Source: Acorus gramineus
Taxonomy: Eukaryota; Streptophyta; Magnoliopsida; Acorales; Acoraceae
DNA length: 64,000 nt
Direction: 5' to 3'
Assembly (NCBI GenBank): GCA_030737835.1
Contig: CM060849.1
Span: forward strand, 13,559,216 to 13,623,215
The position numbers and the translations under genes are program-made. The notes beneath the pieces were generated by a model. The model made no database searches. It worked only from the letters and a program-made list of their open reading frames with translations, and was not told the origin of the DNA. This document shows positions 36,301 through 46,864 of this stretch, one piece after another (position 1 is the stretch's first letter; the number at the start of each line of letters is the position of its first letter).

Positions 36301-39300
36301 TGAAGGGAACTTCGTCATAAATGCTAATGGATCTATAGAACAAGTCCAAGAGTGAGCGCATCACCTTTGCCCCATTAGGTATTATTTCACGTAACTCCTT
36401 AACTCGGTCCTGGATCATTTGGCGATCCTTTGGCCTTGGTCTAGGATTCTCTCCAGGTCGACTCCTCTTGCGATTTGATTTCCATGGTTCATCTGGTCTT
36501 TTACAAGGAGCAACTGAAATATTGTCAGGCTTCATGTATTGTTGCCTACCTTCAGCCCACAAACTGATTTGAGACTTAGGACCTCCAGCCATTTGAAAGC
36601 AGTCTTCAACTGTATCAGTACTACATGCAGATGCTACAGAACCCAAACTTGCGGTGTCTACTTTCACAAGAGCTGGGGAAAGACCAACAAATCCCATTTG
36701 TATTTTCTCTTCTGAGGCCACCTGACCATGTGGAGAACAATTGGTATGAAGAGAAGCACTACTAATATTTGTTAATGTAGTCTTACAGGACACACCACCT
36801 TCAGAGTTCTGTTTAGAGTTAGAGTGGACTTTTGAAACTACAGCCTCCAGCAGATGGTCATGATCCATTTCTGAAAAGATCCCACCATTAGGAACTCCTT
36901 TAATCATCAAACCCGAAGCAGTATCCATATCAATCTCTGTCATGCTTGTACAAAATTCCATATTCAGATTCTGGGTATCTAAATCGACTGGACAATCTAT
37001 AACATCATTCAAATTGCCACAGCTACCAAATTTAAAACCTTGACATAATGCCTCAAATAACTCGTCCCCTATAGAAGGCCTCACCAGTGCATCAGAAGGT
37101 CTCTCATTTGATCCATGCAGCGAATCCCTCTCAGGTTCTCCAATACTTTTCCATGGTTTTTCCATGGAAACATCAATGCCTTCACAACCACCATGACAAC
37201 TTTGATCTCCCTGAACAACCTGTGAGCCATTCAATGAGCATTCTTCAAGAAAACCAGGCATATTCCGAATCCAAACAGGGTCATCAGAGTCGATTGATAG
37301 AACATTAGTGGTTTGAAGTACATCAGTATCCTGTTCTCTCATCGAAGCTAGAGTCGCATGCACTTTTATAGAGGAGACATGGGTTCTCTCTGACTCCTCT
37401 GAAGTCACATAACCATTATTGTGATTATCTGCAGGGTTGAACATTCGAGATGATGACTGACCTGACTGAACCATAGTACTATCCAAAAATGAATCACTGT
37501 CCATGGATCTCCATGCATCAAAAGGAAGAGAATTTGATGTTCCAAGATTGATTACATTATTTGATGACTCATTTTCACCAAGTAAAGATATAATGACAGA
37601 ATCTTTGGCAGAGCTTGCAACAGTGCCTCTTAGATGTCCTGGTTGAGGAATCTTTGTTAGAGTGGGTATGTTGTTAGCAGGGATCCCTGATCCAGTGGCA
37701 GAGAAGAGCTGTTGTTCCATGAGGGTCAAGTTGTCACAAGTTAAACCTGAACTGTACCATTGTCCGCCTCCAGAGCTCATGCTAAATGGGGATCCTTGCT
37801 GCTTTAACTGCACATGAGGATGTTGAAGGACTGTTTTTGTTGTTGTGGGTCCACTTTCAACTTGGTCCCCATGAGATGATAGAGGCTTGACTATTGTAGA
37901 AGGCATGATCGGAATGAAATCTCCAATATCTTTAGATGTCATGATCCCTTTAGATGTAGATGAAGCTTCTGAAGAATTTGTTGAAGAGCTGGCATTAAAC
38001 TGAGTAGAAGACCACGAAGGTTCTATGGCAATGCTTGATGGTGGAGTTTTTAAAGTTTGTCGTCTAAATCTCTCTCTAATAGCCTGTTCACTGTGAGTAT
38101 TTATGGATACTGGTGTTAAGGAGGGTACTCCATATGATGCATTTACTTGAACTTTCTGTCCTAAATCTTTCTTAATATTTTCAGATAAAAAAACTCCAGG
38201 CACAGACCCCAGTTGCATAAATAAAAATTTCACATGGTTCACAAATCTGATGCTTTCCATAACCTGCAAATAATATTGAACAATAGGTCCGTATGAAATA
38301 TCGAACCAAATGGGATTGTACAAATACATTACATCGAATATAGCCAACTGTTGTAAATTCTATCCAAACAAAAGAGATTATGTCTTTTTTAACATAAATG
38401 TTTAGATTTGGGCCCACAATATCCTCTCTTGTATGGTACTCTAATTCAACAAATATTTAATGCTGAAATTTTGATCTATTCTGTCCCCTTCTTATCAAAC
38501 CTAATACAATTTGTATGAAGATCCTGTTTAAAAGATAAATCATTTACAATCAGACAAGTCTCAGCAGATTACATAAGTTCGTGTCCAAACAAATATGCAT
38601 GGATTTTATGTATTTCATTTTATTTATCTTTGAGAAAAGGTGGTGTTCACTATATATTATTAATACATTACAGAGACAAAGTTACAACAAAAAAGAAGGG
38701 GGATGGTTATGAGACATATCCACAGTACCACAATCCCAACTAACAAAAATACAAAGTCATATACACATGAACCACAAGATTCCCTTATTCCACCAAAAAC
38801 AGACCCTTCCTATCGGTGCTAACTTTTACCAGAAATGCTTTTTTTTTTTTTTTTGAAAAGGACCAGACATGCATAGATATTATTTAAAGAATTAACAATA
38901 AAATAATTTTGATCTCTGTATTGTAAATGACATTGCAATACATACTCATCTACAATGTCTGTTCCATGAGAAGTTAAAGTTTCTTATTATACATGGTTTG
39001 CCAAAAAGTATTACAAATGGAAAATATGATTGAATATCCAAGCCTTGTATCCATATCCCCCCAGTACGAATAAAGAATGGTCAGATATGATTTTTGTGAC
39101 ATATCAACATATTCCACCTCGTGTTGAAAAGTTCTTTTTCAATAAATCTTCAGCAAACTCAGCTTGGTAACCAATTGCTTTAAATCTCTTATTATCTATT
39201 CCAACAAACCAGCATATCATCATACATAAATTTTTGGAATCCTAAAAATGTAAGTAACATCTTGAGATTAAGAGTAGTTATAGGATATTATTTAATATGC

Positions 39301-42129
39301 ATTTCCTCACTTTAGCAATTTCAACCCTCCTCATTAACAAAAATAAGGTTAGTCAGTGGTGTTTTCTCTCTACAACCGTATTCACTTTTCACATGCCCAA
39401 TCATGCCAATATATAGGACCTAATTGATAAAGAATAACCAAGTGCTAATGCAGCTTGTTGTCCATGTGTAGATCGTGGAAACAACCTAACTGATAGCAAA
39501 ACCGACAATGTGAAGGGGGAAAAAAACAGAAAAGAAACCAAAGGACCTGCATAAGTGGGACACATTACCATCTGAATAGATCCAAGTTGTACAACACCAT
39601 GAGGAAGCACAGGAATGATTGCAATTGTCTGGAAAACAAACAAATCGTACATTGAAGATAGATCGAAATAACCATCTCAGATGATGACAACATAAGACAA
39701 GAATAACATGGAACTCACACCTGTATGCCAGAGTTAAATTGTTGTTTCATCTCAGCCAAGTCCTAAAGAAGAAAAGTTGAGTCAGTGAAACAATATAAAA
39801 AAAAATCAGGGAATATTCCCGTGATCAATCTAAGAATATTGACAAAATGTCAAAATGTCATATCTATATAATTTTTATAAGAAATAGCTTTGCAAACCCT
39901 GCAGTGAAAGCGTGTGGAAACTTGAAAGTAGAAGGTTTATAGTTTCAATCATATTTATACTGTGTAAAACTTTGCCTTCAGATTTCAATCGACTCCACGA
40001 ACATCCCTGACAGAAAGCTGACAACTACATTCGTTCTATTTGCTCTCACTACACAAAGGAAGGCCAAACAAAGTGAATCTTCAATTCAATAGCTTTCTAA
40101 AAAAATCTCCGCTACACTAAAGTTATAGATAACAATAACTGCCTCAAAAACTGCAAGTCGGTTAAAAATTCTAACCTCCACAGAACAGACCACTACTGTG
40201 GGCAATTGTAAAGAGCTTCGATTGGTAACCAAAATACTAGTGGAGCAATCAGACATATCATGTGTTGTAAAGGTATGATCTATGCCTTAGTTGCAGAAAG
40301 CACAAGGGGGGAGCAGGTGTGGGGAGTTCAGATCTTGCAACAAAAATTTAATTGGAATAGGTAGCGAGAGAGAAGTTACGGAGTGCAGTTGGGAGCAAAT
40401 CCAGATTACAAACCAGAAGTTTCTTGTAACTTAAGTCTGCCCAAGACTTGGGCTATTATCAAGTGATCCAAGTAGTTATGCATCTATCAAACTGATTCAA
40501 GAAATCTTCAGAAAGCTTTCTTTCTATGCAAACTTCTCATTTAAAAGAGACCATTCTGATATTGCAAGATGATTGCAGTGAGACAGGTCCTCAAAGACAG
40601 CCAACTTAGTAGCCTTGTAGGACAGAATTCTTATCCACATCCATAGACCAACTCAGCCAGTTAGCCAGAAAATCATAGGTGATAAACCCTTGGAGAAATG
40701 TGCTCCAACTGTCCTACACAGGAATCTTCTACAACCTAAGAGTCATGTAATAGAAACTGATTCCTTCGCAAAGCACCTCTTTCTCATATATTTTTCAGCC
40801 TCAATATTGAAAGGAAACATGAAGCTAATATCAGATGATAAATTATACCTTTGATATGGACCTACAATCAACAGACGCCATAGATGAGTACTCATCCCTG
40901 CCCAGTGTTTCTCGAAAAATCCATTGATGATTACCCGTTGAAGCAGCGCATCCAACAATCCTGAAACACAATAATTCCCTCATTTGAGCAGGGTTGCAAT
41001 TTTGTTATATGTTTTAAGCTAAGATGGACACACCAACCAAGCAAAAAAAAAAAAAAAGATAAGAGACACCCATGCCAGAAAATGATAAGCGCACATATAT
41101 ATATTAGGTTAGATCTTAAAAAACAAACTGAGCTTGAACAAAAGAATCAAACAGAAATGTTACACACCCACTTCCCACAACATGGATCTGAGGTAACATC
41201 ATCTTATTAATCATCCTGCTCAATCCATCGTCACCCTGACATCCAAGTTGGCCGAGGCGATCGTTGAGAGTATCCTGACCAGCTTCTTGTTCTTTGCAAA
41301 GAGGGTCTACTATTTCGATCCTCGACAAGTTCGACAGACCAGAAATGCCCGTTGTCTCGTAATGTCCTTCTCCCCAGACCAAATGGCTGTCAAAAACAGT
41401 CAACACCACCCTATCAAGAACCCCTTTTATAATGAAATGGAAGTCTTATGAATTTTTATAACAATCAGTACCAACTTGGAAACTGTAACATCAAAACATG
41501 AGACCAAAGAATATGGTTTTGACTTCAGAAGATTAAAATTCCAACTGAAATTTATTTTTGATGATGAAAAAATTACTCTTTTATGAAAATTATGCCAAAA
41601 AAAAATATCACAGGACAAAAATGACATTAAATCCAAAAAAAAAAATTGAATTTCAACGATTGAATCTATAATATGGTTCTGATTATTAGAAGATTAGAAC
41701 CCCAACTGAAATTTAATTTTGATGATAAATAAATTTAAAGCTTTTATGAAATTTTTGGAAGATTTAAGAAAACAAGCTTGGAAAAAAATTTACTCAACAT
41801 TAAATCCTGAAAAATAAATGCATTTCAAAAGCTACACCTCTCACCAACCATTATAACCAAAAAAATAAAAAAATTATCCCTTCAGTACACCCATTTTAAA
41901 CAACTAAAATATAACCAACCCATAAAAAACAATCAAACAAAAACACACTACAACCCCAACTGAAACAGTAAAAAAATAAAATAAAAAAAACCAAAAGATA
42001 AAAATAAAAAACAACCAATGCAGATCAAACTCACGCAGGGTTTCTCCGACCAATCTTCCAGAACACCCCGTAAGACCACCCGCCCTCGACGCAGAGCCTC
42101 CGGAGAACTTCCTTAAGCAGAACCCCCAT
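33304..42129 (-). CDS. LHW: LONESOME HIGHWAY-type bHLH transcription factor
   Basis: Ten coding exons on the minus strand: 42129-42035, 41410-41168, 40960-40849, 39762-39721, 39628-39569, 38263-36365, 36257-36156, 35123-34989, 34884-34759 and 33477-33304 (stop TGA). All introns are GT-AG and all phases agree, giving 995 residues. The N-terminal bHLH-MYC_N-type domain has MGVLLKEVLRRLC, WSYGVFWKIGRRNP, STGNHQWIF and IPVLPHGVVQLGS (exon 5, to about 184). Exon 6 (185-817) is a long polar region ending in the atypical basic/helix segment RPGENPRPRPKDRQMIQDRV. Exon 7 completes the bHLH (LLLERTIKHMLFLQ). Exons 8-10 encode the ACT-like C-terminal domain (GGATWAFEVG, LNPPRQMLVE, GFFLEIADLI, ANRDVTRMEIF). 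Arabidopsis LHW heterodimerises with TMO5-class bHLH proteins to drive vascular cell divisions. LHW has about 650 residues, so exon 6 is unusually long here. EMB1444/bHLH155 paralogues are the alternative assignment. Confidence 0.92.
33621..33848. mobile_element. MITE in intron 9 of the LHW-type gene
   Basis: About 228 bp with imperfect inverted ends (TTTGAAAACGGGTTTGAGC on the left; TGGGTTTGAAAATAGC as reverse complement of the right). It is non-coding and boundaries are approximate. Confidence 0.45.
34161..34552. repeat. Near-perfect 196-bp tandem duplication in intron 9 of the LHW-type gene
   Basis: Two adjacent copies (34161-34356 and 34357-34552) are identical by eye except one G/A difference (TTGACCGTACTC against TTGGCCGTACTC). 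The unit has no coding content. The near-identity implies a very recent duplication or an assembly artefact. Confidence 0.9.
35236..35262. repeat. (TG)n microsatellite in intron 7 of the LHW-type gene
   Basis: About 13 uninterrupted TG units between exons 7 and 8. Confidence 0.9.
35669..35934. mobile_element. MITE in intron 7 of the LHW-type gene
   Basis: 266 bp with inverted ends GGCCTAGTTTGGAAAGGGG and GGCCTTTTTAGTTAGGGG (reverse complement of the right end). The GGCC...GTTTGG style of terminus suggests a PIF/Harbinger or hAT MITE. No clean target duplication was seen. Confidence 0.5.
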
Positions 42130-42253
42130 TAAAGCAGACCCCTTTTTAAAAAAACCAGCTCCAAAAAACACAGACCCACAAAACCCAATACATAAATCTT
42201 TTCAAAGAACCAACGAAGGTCATCACCGGCGATCGCCGGATCTCCGCCTCCGA

Positions 42254-42358
42254 CTAACTTCCCCTGCAGGACCCCCTCCCGGCCTGCTTCGTCCGGAGAC
42301 CCCCTCTCCTCTTCCTCGCCGGTTCGGCCTTCTCCGCCAGGAATCGACGGCGACCCAT
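42254..42358 (-). CDS. Upstream ORF (34 codons) in the leader of the LHW-type gene
   Basis: ATG at 42358, stop TAG at 42256-42254, 124 bases before the main ATG. The peptide begins MGRRRFLAEKAEPARKRRGG and is strongly basic. Arabidopsis LHW-family genes are listed among those with conserved-peptide uORFs (CPuORFs), which repress translation of the main ORF. I cannot compare the peptide here, so conservation is inference. It lies between the TATA box (about 42545) and the main ATG, so it should be on the mRNA unless spliced. Confidence 0.45.
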   Translation of the reverse strand: MGRRRFLAEKAEPARKRRGGLRTKQAGRGSCRGS

Positions 42359-42410
42359 CTCGTGTTTTTGGATCGTGAATGTGTTCCGACGCGAAAAGGA
42401 GGGGTTTTTC

Positions 42411-42449
42411 CTACACGAATCCGAACTCACGAGCTTCGAAGTCCGCCAT
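42411..42449 (-). CDS. Short upstream ORF (12 codons) in the leader of the LHW-type gene
   Basis: ATG at 42449 opens a 12-residue frame (MADFEAREFGFV) closed by TAG. It precedes and does not overlap the 34-codon uORF. Nothing is recognised in the peptide; it may be chance. Confidence 0.3.
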   Translation of the reverse strand: MADFEAREFGFV

Positions 42450-42541
42450 GTGAGGGGCAAAAACGAAATTTTCAAAAACCAACTCGAAAAGATTTAAAAA
42501 AAAAAGGCAACTTTTTCGAAGTGGGAGTGAAAATCGCGGGG

Positions 42542-42552
42542 TTTTTATAAAT
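42542..42552 (-). promoter_or_regulatory. Candidate TATA box of the LHW-type gene
   Basis: Minus strand TTTATAAAAAC, preceded by CACCAA, lies about 420 bp upstream of the main ATG and just outside the G+C-rich leader. A start site near 42515 would give a leader of roughly 385 nt containing both uORFs. Confidence 0.5.
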
Positions 42553-42755
42553 TGGTGCGCGTATGCAAATGAAATGCGGCGCCGTTTTGGAAGGAATTAC
42601 GAGACGGCCATCGCCTTTGCGTGCGTTTGTTTTTATTGTCGGCGTCTGCTCTGTCGGTCCCCCATTTTTTCTGGCGCCCGGTGATGACGATGTCTTCTGT
42701 GCTTTTGACCCTCTGTTCGATTCAAACTACGAGATTGCCACTGTAGTGTGTAAAA

Positions 42756-42781
42756 TTTTATTTTATTTTATTTTATTTTAA
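42756..42781. repeat. (TTTTA)5 pentanucleotide microsatellite
   Basis: Five tandem TTTTA units upstream of the LHW-type gene. Confidence 0.85.
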
Positions 42782-42949
42782 AAGCCTGGGCAGTCTTTTT
42801 ATATCTTTATCAAAGCGTTTTTATAATCCAATTTATCATTCACATGTAGTTAGAAATTTTAATGAAATATATACATTATTAAAAAAAATTATATTTATTA
42901 AAAATAAGTGTTTTTTTAGTGTAACAGTTAGAGGCGTAACTTGGGCGAA

Positions 42950-43440
42950 TTAGAGCCCAATCTAATTTTGATTCTCGGGTTTGAAAAGCTTAACTAGAAT
43001 TTGACCTTCGAGTTTGAAAAGCTCAACCAAAACCCAACTCATCGAATTTTGTTGAATTGAGTTCGAATTTGACTTGAAAAATATATTATTTTAAATAATT
43101 AAATTTTTGTAAGAGTAAATTTTCTGCACAACAAAAATAAAAAAGATGAAAACGAAAAACATTTTTATTTAAATAATAAAGATATAGAAAAAGTGAAATA
43201 TTTTAAATAAAAATAAATTACACAATTCAATTTTTTTTCATACAAATTAAAAAAATTATAATTTTATTTGAAATATTTTATTCAGATATGAAAACTTTGG
43301 GTTGGTTCGAGTTACCAGAACAATTAACCCAAACCTAACCTAAATCCAGTTCAGGTTGCTCGAGCATTAAAATCTCAACTCAAATCGACCCAAATTCTGA
43401 GTTAGGTCAGATTCAACTCGTCCAACTTCCACATCTAGTG
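42950..43440. repeat. Degenerate dispersed repeat
   Basis: Contains repeated 'gggtttgaaaagctcaac'-type phrases (about 42976-43030) and 'cgaacc/cgagtt' blocks typical of old dispersed plant repeats. No coding capacity and no clear ends. Confidence 0.3.
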
Positions 43441-43724
43441 ATAGCACACTTTTTAATTCAACTTTTAGGTTCCTAGCTCATGTCATAAATATAGTTGATG
43501 CCTTCCACTCAAATGGGTGTCCATTTCTGGCTCTCACTTCAAAATATTCAGTGCTCTTGATGATAATATGTGTGATTATTTCATTTATCTGAATTTAGTT
43601 GTCATCACCTGTAATTTACGGAATATTAATTTAATGTTTTTTTTGTTATTTTCATATTCCCTTTTTTTTAATCCGACTTATTGTGTTTTTGTCCTAATTT
43701 TCAAAGCAGTGCTGGTACCTGGAT

Positions 43725-45060
43725 CTCAAAAATTAGGTTTCATTAATGAGCCCCAATAGGTGGCATTCTCCTATTGATTCTTTAATTGACTTTTTCAAAC
43801 AGTTAAAATGACAATGACATAACTACCCTTCTAAGAATTTTAAAATTTAGCTCCAATTAAACCATACCACTATTAAATTCTCGTTACGAAATCCCTAAAA
43901 ATGAGGAATCATTAATCCTTCCCCCCGATTGAAATTTTTCAAAAAAAATTCAATCAACTAGGATTTCCGATTTAGGAGAAGCAGACGATTTCTAGAATAG
44001 GCGAACCATGCATATGAAAGAAAAAAGAGAAACGGCGATCAAGAGTTTATCTAATCATCTTCCCTCAAAAAAATCATCTACAATCGTCGAAGTTCTCTTC
44101 CGCACCTTTTTCATCTGTTAATACTGTGTATCTGAAATTCATCTAATACATATGCTAATCTCAGTGTTTCATATACACGTACATAGTGAATATTGAATCT
44201 AATATTTGAAATTCAAGATACACGTGTATCTAGAATTTGAATTAACATTTACACATTCGATACTAGTGAATATTGAATCTAATGAGTTGCATAATGATCA
44301 TTCAAAGCTAAAAATATGCTGAATAACTCAATATGCATAAATATACACATACACACCACTAAAACCGATTATACAGATCATAAATAAAACACAAAAATGC
44401 ATCTAAATCTAGATACACAACATGTATCTAAATTTAATTTAATTTTGGTATCAAAAAAAGTTATATGGTGATTGAAAGGAATAATCAAAAAATGAGATCA
44501 ACATGAATTATTCAGATCGAAAAAGCCTAACCTGAATGGATCGCCATTGTTTACACTACGATCAGGTCGCAAACAAAATAAATGAATCGTGTGATTTTTA
44601 TACTCTCCACCGATCAATCTGAAGAAGAAAAAAATTTGATATTTGTTTTCATTTCCATCGGTCAATCGGGATCTAAAAAATATAAAAACGTGATTTTTTG
44701 GAGGGTCCGAAAAGGCCTAACCTGGATGTTTACAACACAATCAAATCGCACAAAAAAAACACGTTGAAATCTTCTCTTCTCCGCCGATCAAATCTGAATG
44801 AAAAATGAAATTGATGTTTGATTTCCTTACGCCAGATCAATCGGTATAAAAAAAAAATGAAACTCGTAATTTTTTATTTTTTTTATCGTACAATTGAATT
44901 GGTATCTTCAAAACAAGAAATAATTATCCAAATCGTAACTAACTCAGCATTCATTGGACCGGTTATAGAAAAAACGGTGAGATTAGTTAGGGGGTAACAT
45001 GGGTAATTCAAACTTGTCACCTCATGGGGCTTAGGATGGGGTCTACCAATTGACCCCAAA
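43725..45060. mobile_element. Probable non-autonomous transposon with internal direct repeats
   Basis: Inverted subterminal segments GAGCCCCAATAGGTGGCA (43748) and, as reverse complement near 45032, AAGCCCCATGAGGTGACA bound about 1.3 kb. The right-end motif recurs near 30338. Inside, two diverged direct repeats offset by about 189 bp start with GCCTAACCTG (44526 and 44715). Each runs through 'cgatca...tctgaa'. GTGAATATTGAATCTAAT occurs twice, at 44187 and 44267. No transposase is present. Class and outer ends are unresolved. Confidence 0.35.
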
Positions 45061-45509
45061 AATCATTATTGTTTTCAAAGTGAAGATCATGAACTAGTTT
45101 CCAACCATTAAACAATAATATTTTTTTATTGAAATTGAATAAATAAATATAAATTTATATCTCTATTTTTATCTGATTTTTTTGTATTTCAAGTTGTGAA
45201 AATTTTCCACAGCCACAGGCCCACAGATCTTCCCCAAGCTATCAATATCATAAGGAAAAATATAAAACAACCAACATTAACAATTATAACATAATTCACT
45301 ATACGCATATTTTAGATAAAAAATAGAAAGATTCAACAACAAATTCTACATAAATGATTTTTGTAGATATTTTCATCACACAAAATCAAAGAGTAAACAT
45401 TTATTTTTTAATACAAATTAAAAGGTATTTAGCAATATGTTATACTCATTTATTCATGCAGTCATTTTTACATTTTTAAAATGTGTTTAAATTTTTTAAA
45501 AAAAACACA

Positions 45510-46070
45510 TACTCTTAGAGCAACTCCAATCACACTCTGTATCTCCAAATTTGGAGGGTGGTGTGCTCCAACTACCCTCCAAATCCATATCCAGATCACA
45601 TTTTTCACTTTTTAGTTTGTGCACTAATTACTTCAACTTAATATATATTTAAATCCGCTAATCTATTTTTAATAAAAGTACTATCAATAGAAAGGTCTCA
45701 TCGAGACCTTCATAATGAGACTAATATTAAATTGTTTTAGAATTAATTTTAAATAAATCCTCATACATTTGATTATTCAACAATTATGCTATTTTATTCA
45801 ATTCAAAAATTACTAATTTAAAAATAACTCCAAAATCATTTAATATTATACTCATTTTAAATGTCTTAATGAGATTTTTTCAATAGTATGATTTTTATAT
45901 AAGTAGATTAATATTAATAATATTTATTAATGAGTTTTCATATAATTTTAGTAATGATAAGAAAAAATAGAGAGGGATAGTTGAAGTGCAATCCCCTCCA
46001 AAAAAAAAAAAAGAATCTCCTCCAAATAGGGAGGGTCATTTGGAGGTTTGGATTTGAGATGCTTTTATGT
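45510..46070. mobile_element. Probable MITE with AGAGCAACTCCAAT-type end
   Basis: The left end AGAGCAACTCCAATC followed by CTCCAAATTTGGAGGG is mirrored on the right by GGAGGGTCATTTGGAGG and GAGATGCTTTTA. AGAGCA.CTCCAA termini are common on plant MITEs. Arms are degenerate and boundaries approximate. Confidence 0.4.
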
Positions 46071-46106
46071 GTGCGTGTCTTTATATATATAGTTACTAAA
46101 TACACA

Positions 46107-46109
<3 letters not shown>

Positions 46110-46156
<47 letters not shown>

Positions 46157-46341
46157 CGCACGATGGGGTGCGATCGTGCGCACGGTGCACCCCTCGTGCG
46201 CCCCGTAACGTCGACCGTGCGATCGACGTACTCGCGATCGCACGGTCAACGTTTTTCGCCGGGGTCGCGGTCGTCGTCGATGGGGGCCACGGTCGTCGAT
46301 CGACGGGGGCAACGGGGGCGACGGGGGTCGTCGTCAACGGG

Positions 46342-46375
<34 letters not shown>
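46110..46375. mobile_element. CpG-dense 189-bp insert inside a (TA)n microsatellite (Micron-like?)
   Basis: TA repeats at 46110-46154 and 46344-46375 flank a G+C-rich insert at 46155-46343 containing 38 CpG dinucleotides. The insert starts with a hairpin (arms GGCGCACGATGGGGTGC and GCACCCCTCGTGCGCC, differing by one base). It continues with a second hairpin with perfect 13-bp arms (GACCGTGCGATCG / CGATCGCACGGTC). It ends with five runs of five G, a potential G-quadruplex. The rice Micron elements are known to sit inside (TA)n tracts, so a similar element is possible, but no Micron terminal sequence could be verified. It has no coding capacity. Confidence 0.5.
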
Positions 46376-46379
<4 letters not shown>

Positions 46380-46631
46380 AAAGTAAGCTTTTTGTGTAGT
46401 TGAGATTCTCTATGGCGTTAATTATACATTCACATGAACATGATTTTCCAAGAATAATATTTAATCGATCATAATGAGATTTTGATTTCAAAAGATATCA
46501 TCTTTTGAAATAAATGGAACCAGCTTTTCAAAATTGCAAAAAGGTTTCTAGTAGGTCACAATCTTTTCAAAGGACATATTTGAAAAACATTATAATAAGC
46601 TTTGCTGTTATAAATTTTTCTTTTAGATTAA

Positions 46632-46861
46632 GGGACCATTTGAAAACACGTTTAAAAAATAAAATTTTGAATAAAGTGGTTTAAATATATTTGATTATCA
46701 GAAAATGCATTTTTTTGGACTTTTTAAAAAGAAACATTTTTATACTAAAAGTTGTAAGTAACTTTTTAATTAAGTCTATTTTTTATAATGCAACAACACT
46801 TTTTAGCTTTCTGTTTAATTAAAAGCGGAATCACCTTTTTTAAGTGATACCAAACGAGACC
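46632..46861. mobile_element. Tourist-like MITE with TAA target duplication
   Basis: 230 bp with inverted ends GGGACCATTTGAAAACAC and GGTCTCGTTTGGTATCAC (reverse complement of the right end). It is flanked by TAA on both sides (46629-46631 and 46862-46864), as expected for PIF/Harbinger MITEs. Confidence 0.6.
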
Positions 46862-46864
46862 TAA

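Noticed and set aside
42254-42475. A 73-residue reading of the upstream ORF in the LHW-type leader
   Set aside because: The first 39 codons begin at TTG, not ATG. The first ATG in this frame is at 42358, giving 34 residues.
42563-42781. 72-codon plus-strand ORF opposite the LHW-type promoter, as a divergent gene
   Set aside because: It ends in the TTTTA microsatellite and has no domain or conserved feature.
45938-46386. ORFs made of Tyr-Ile repeats near 46.1-46.4 kb
   Set aside because: Translations of the (TA)n microsatellite and the CpG-rich insert, not genes.
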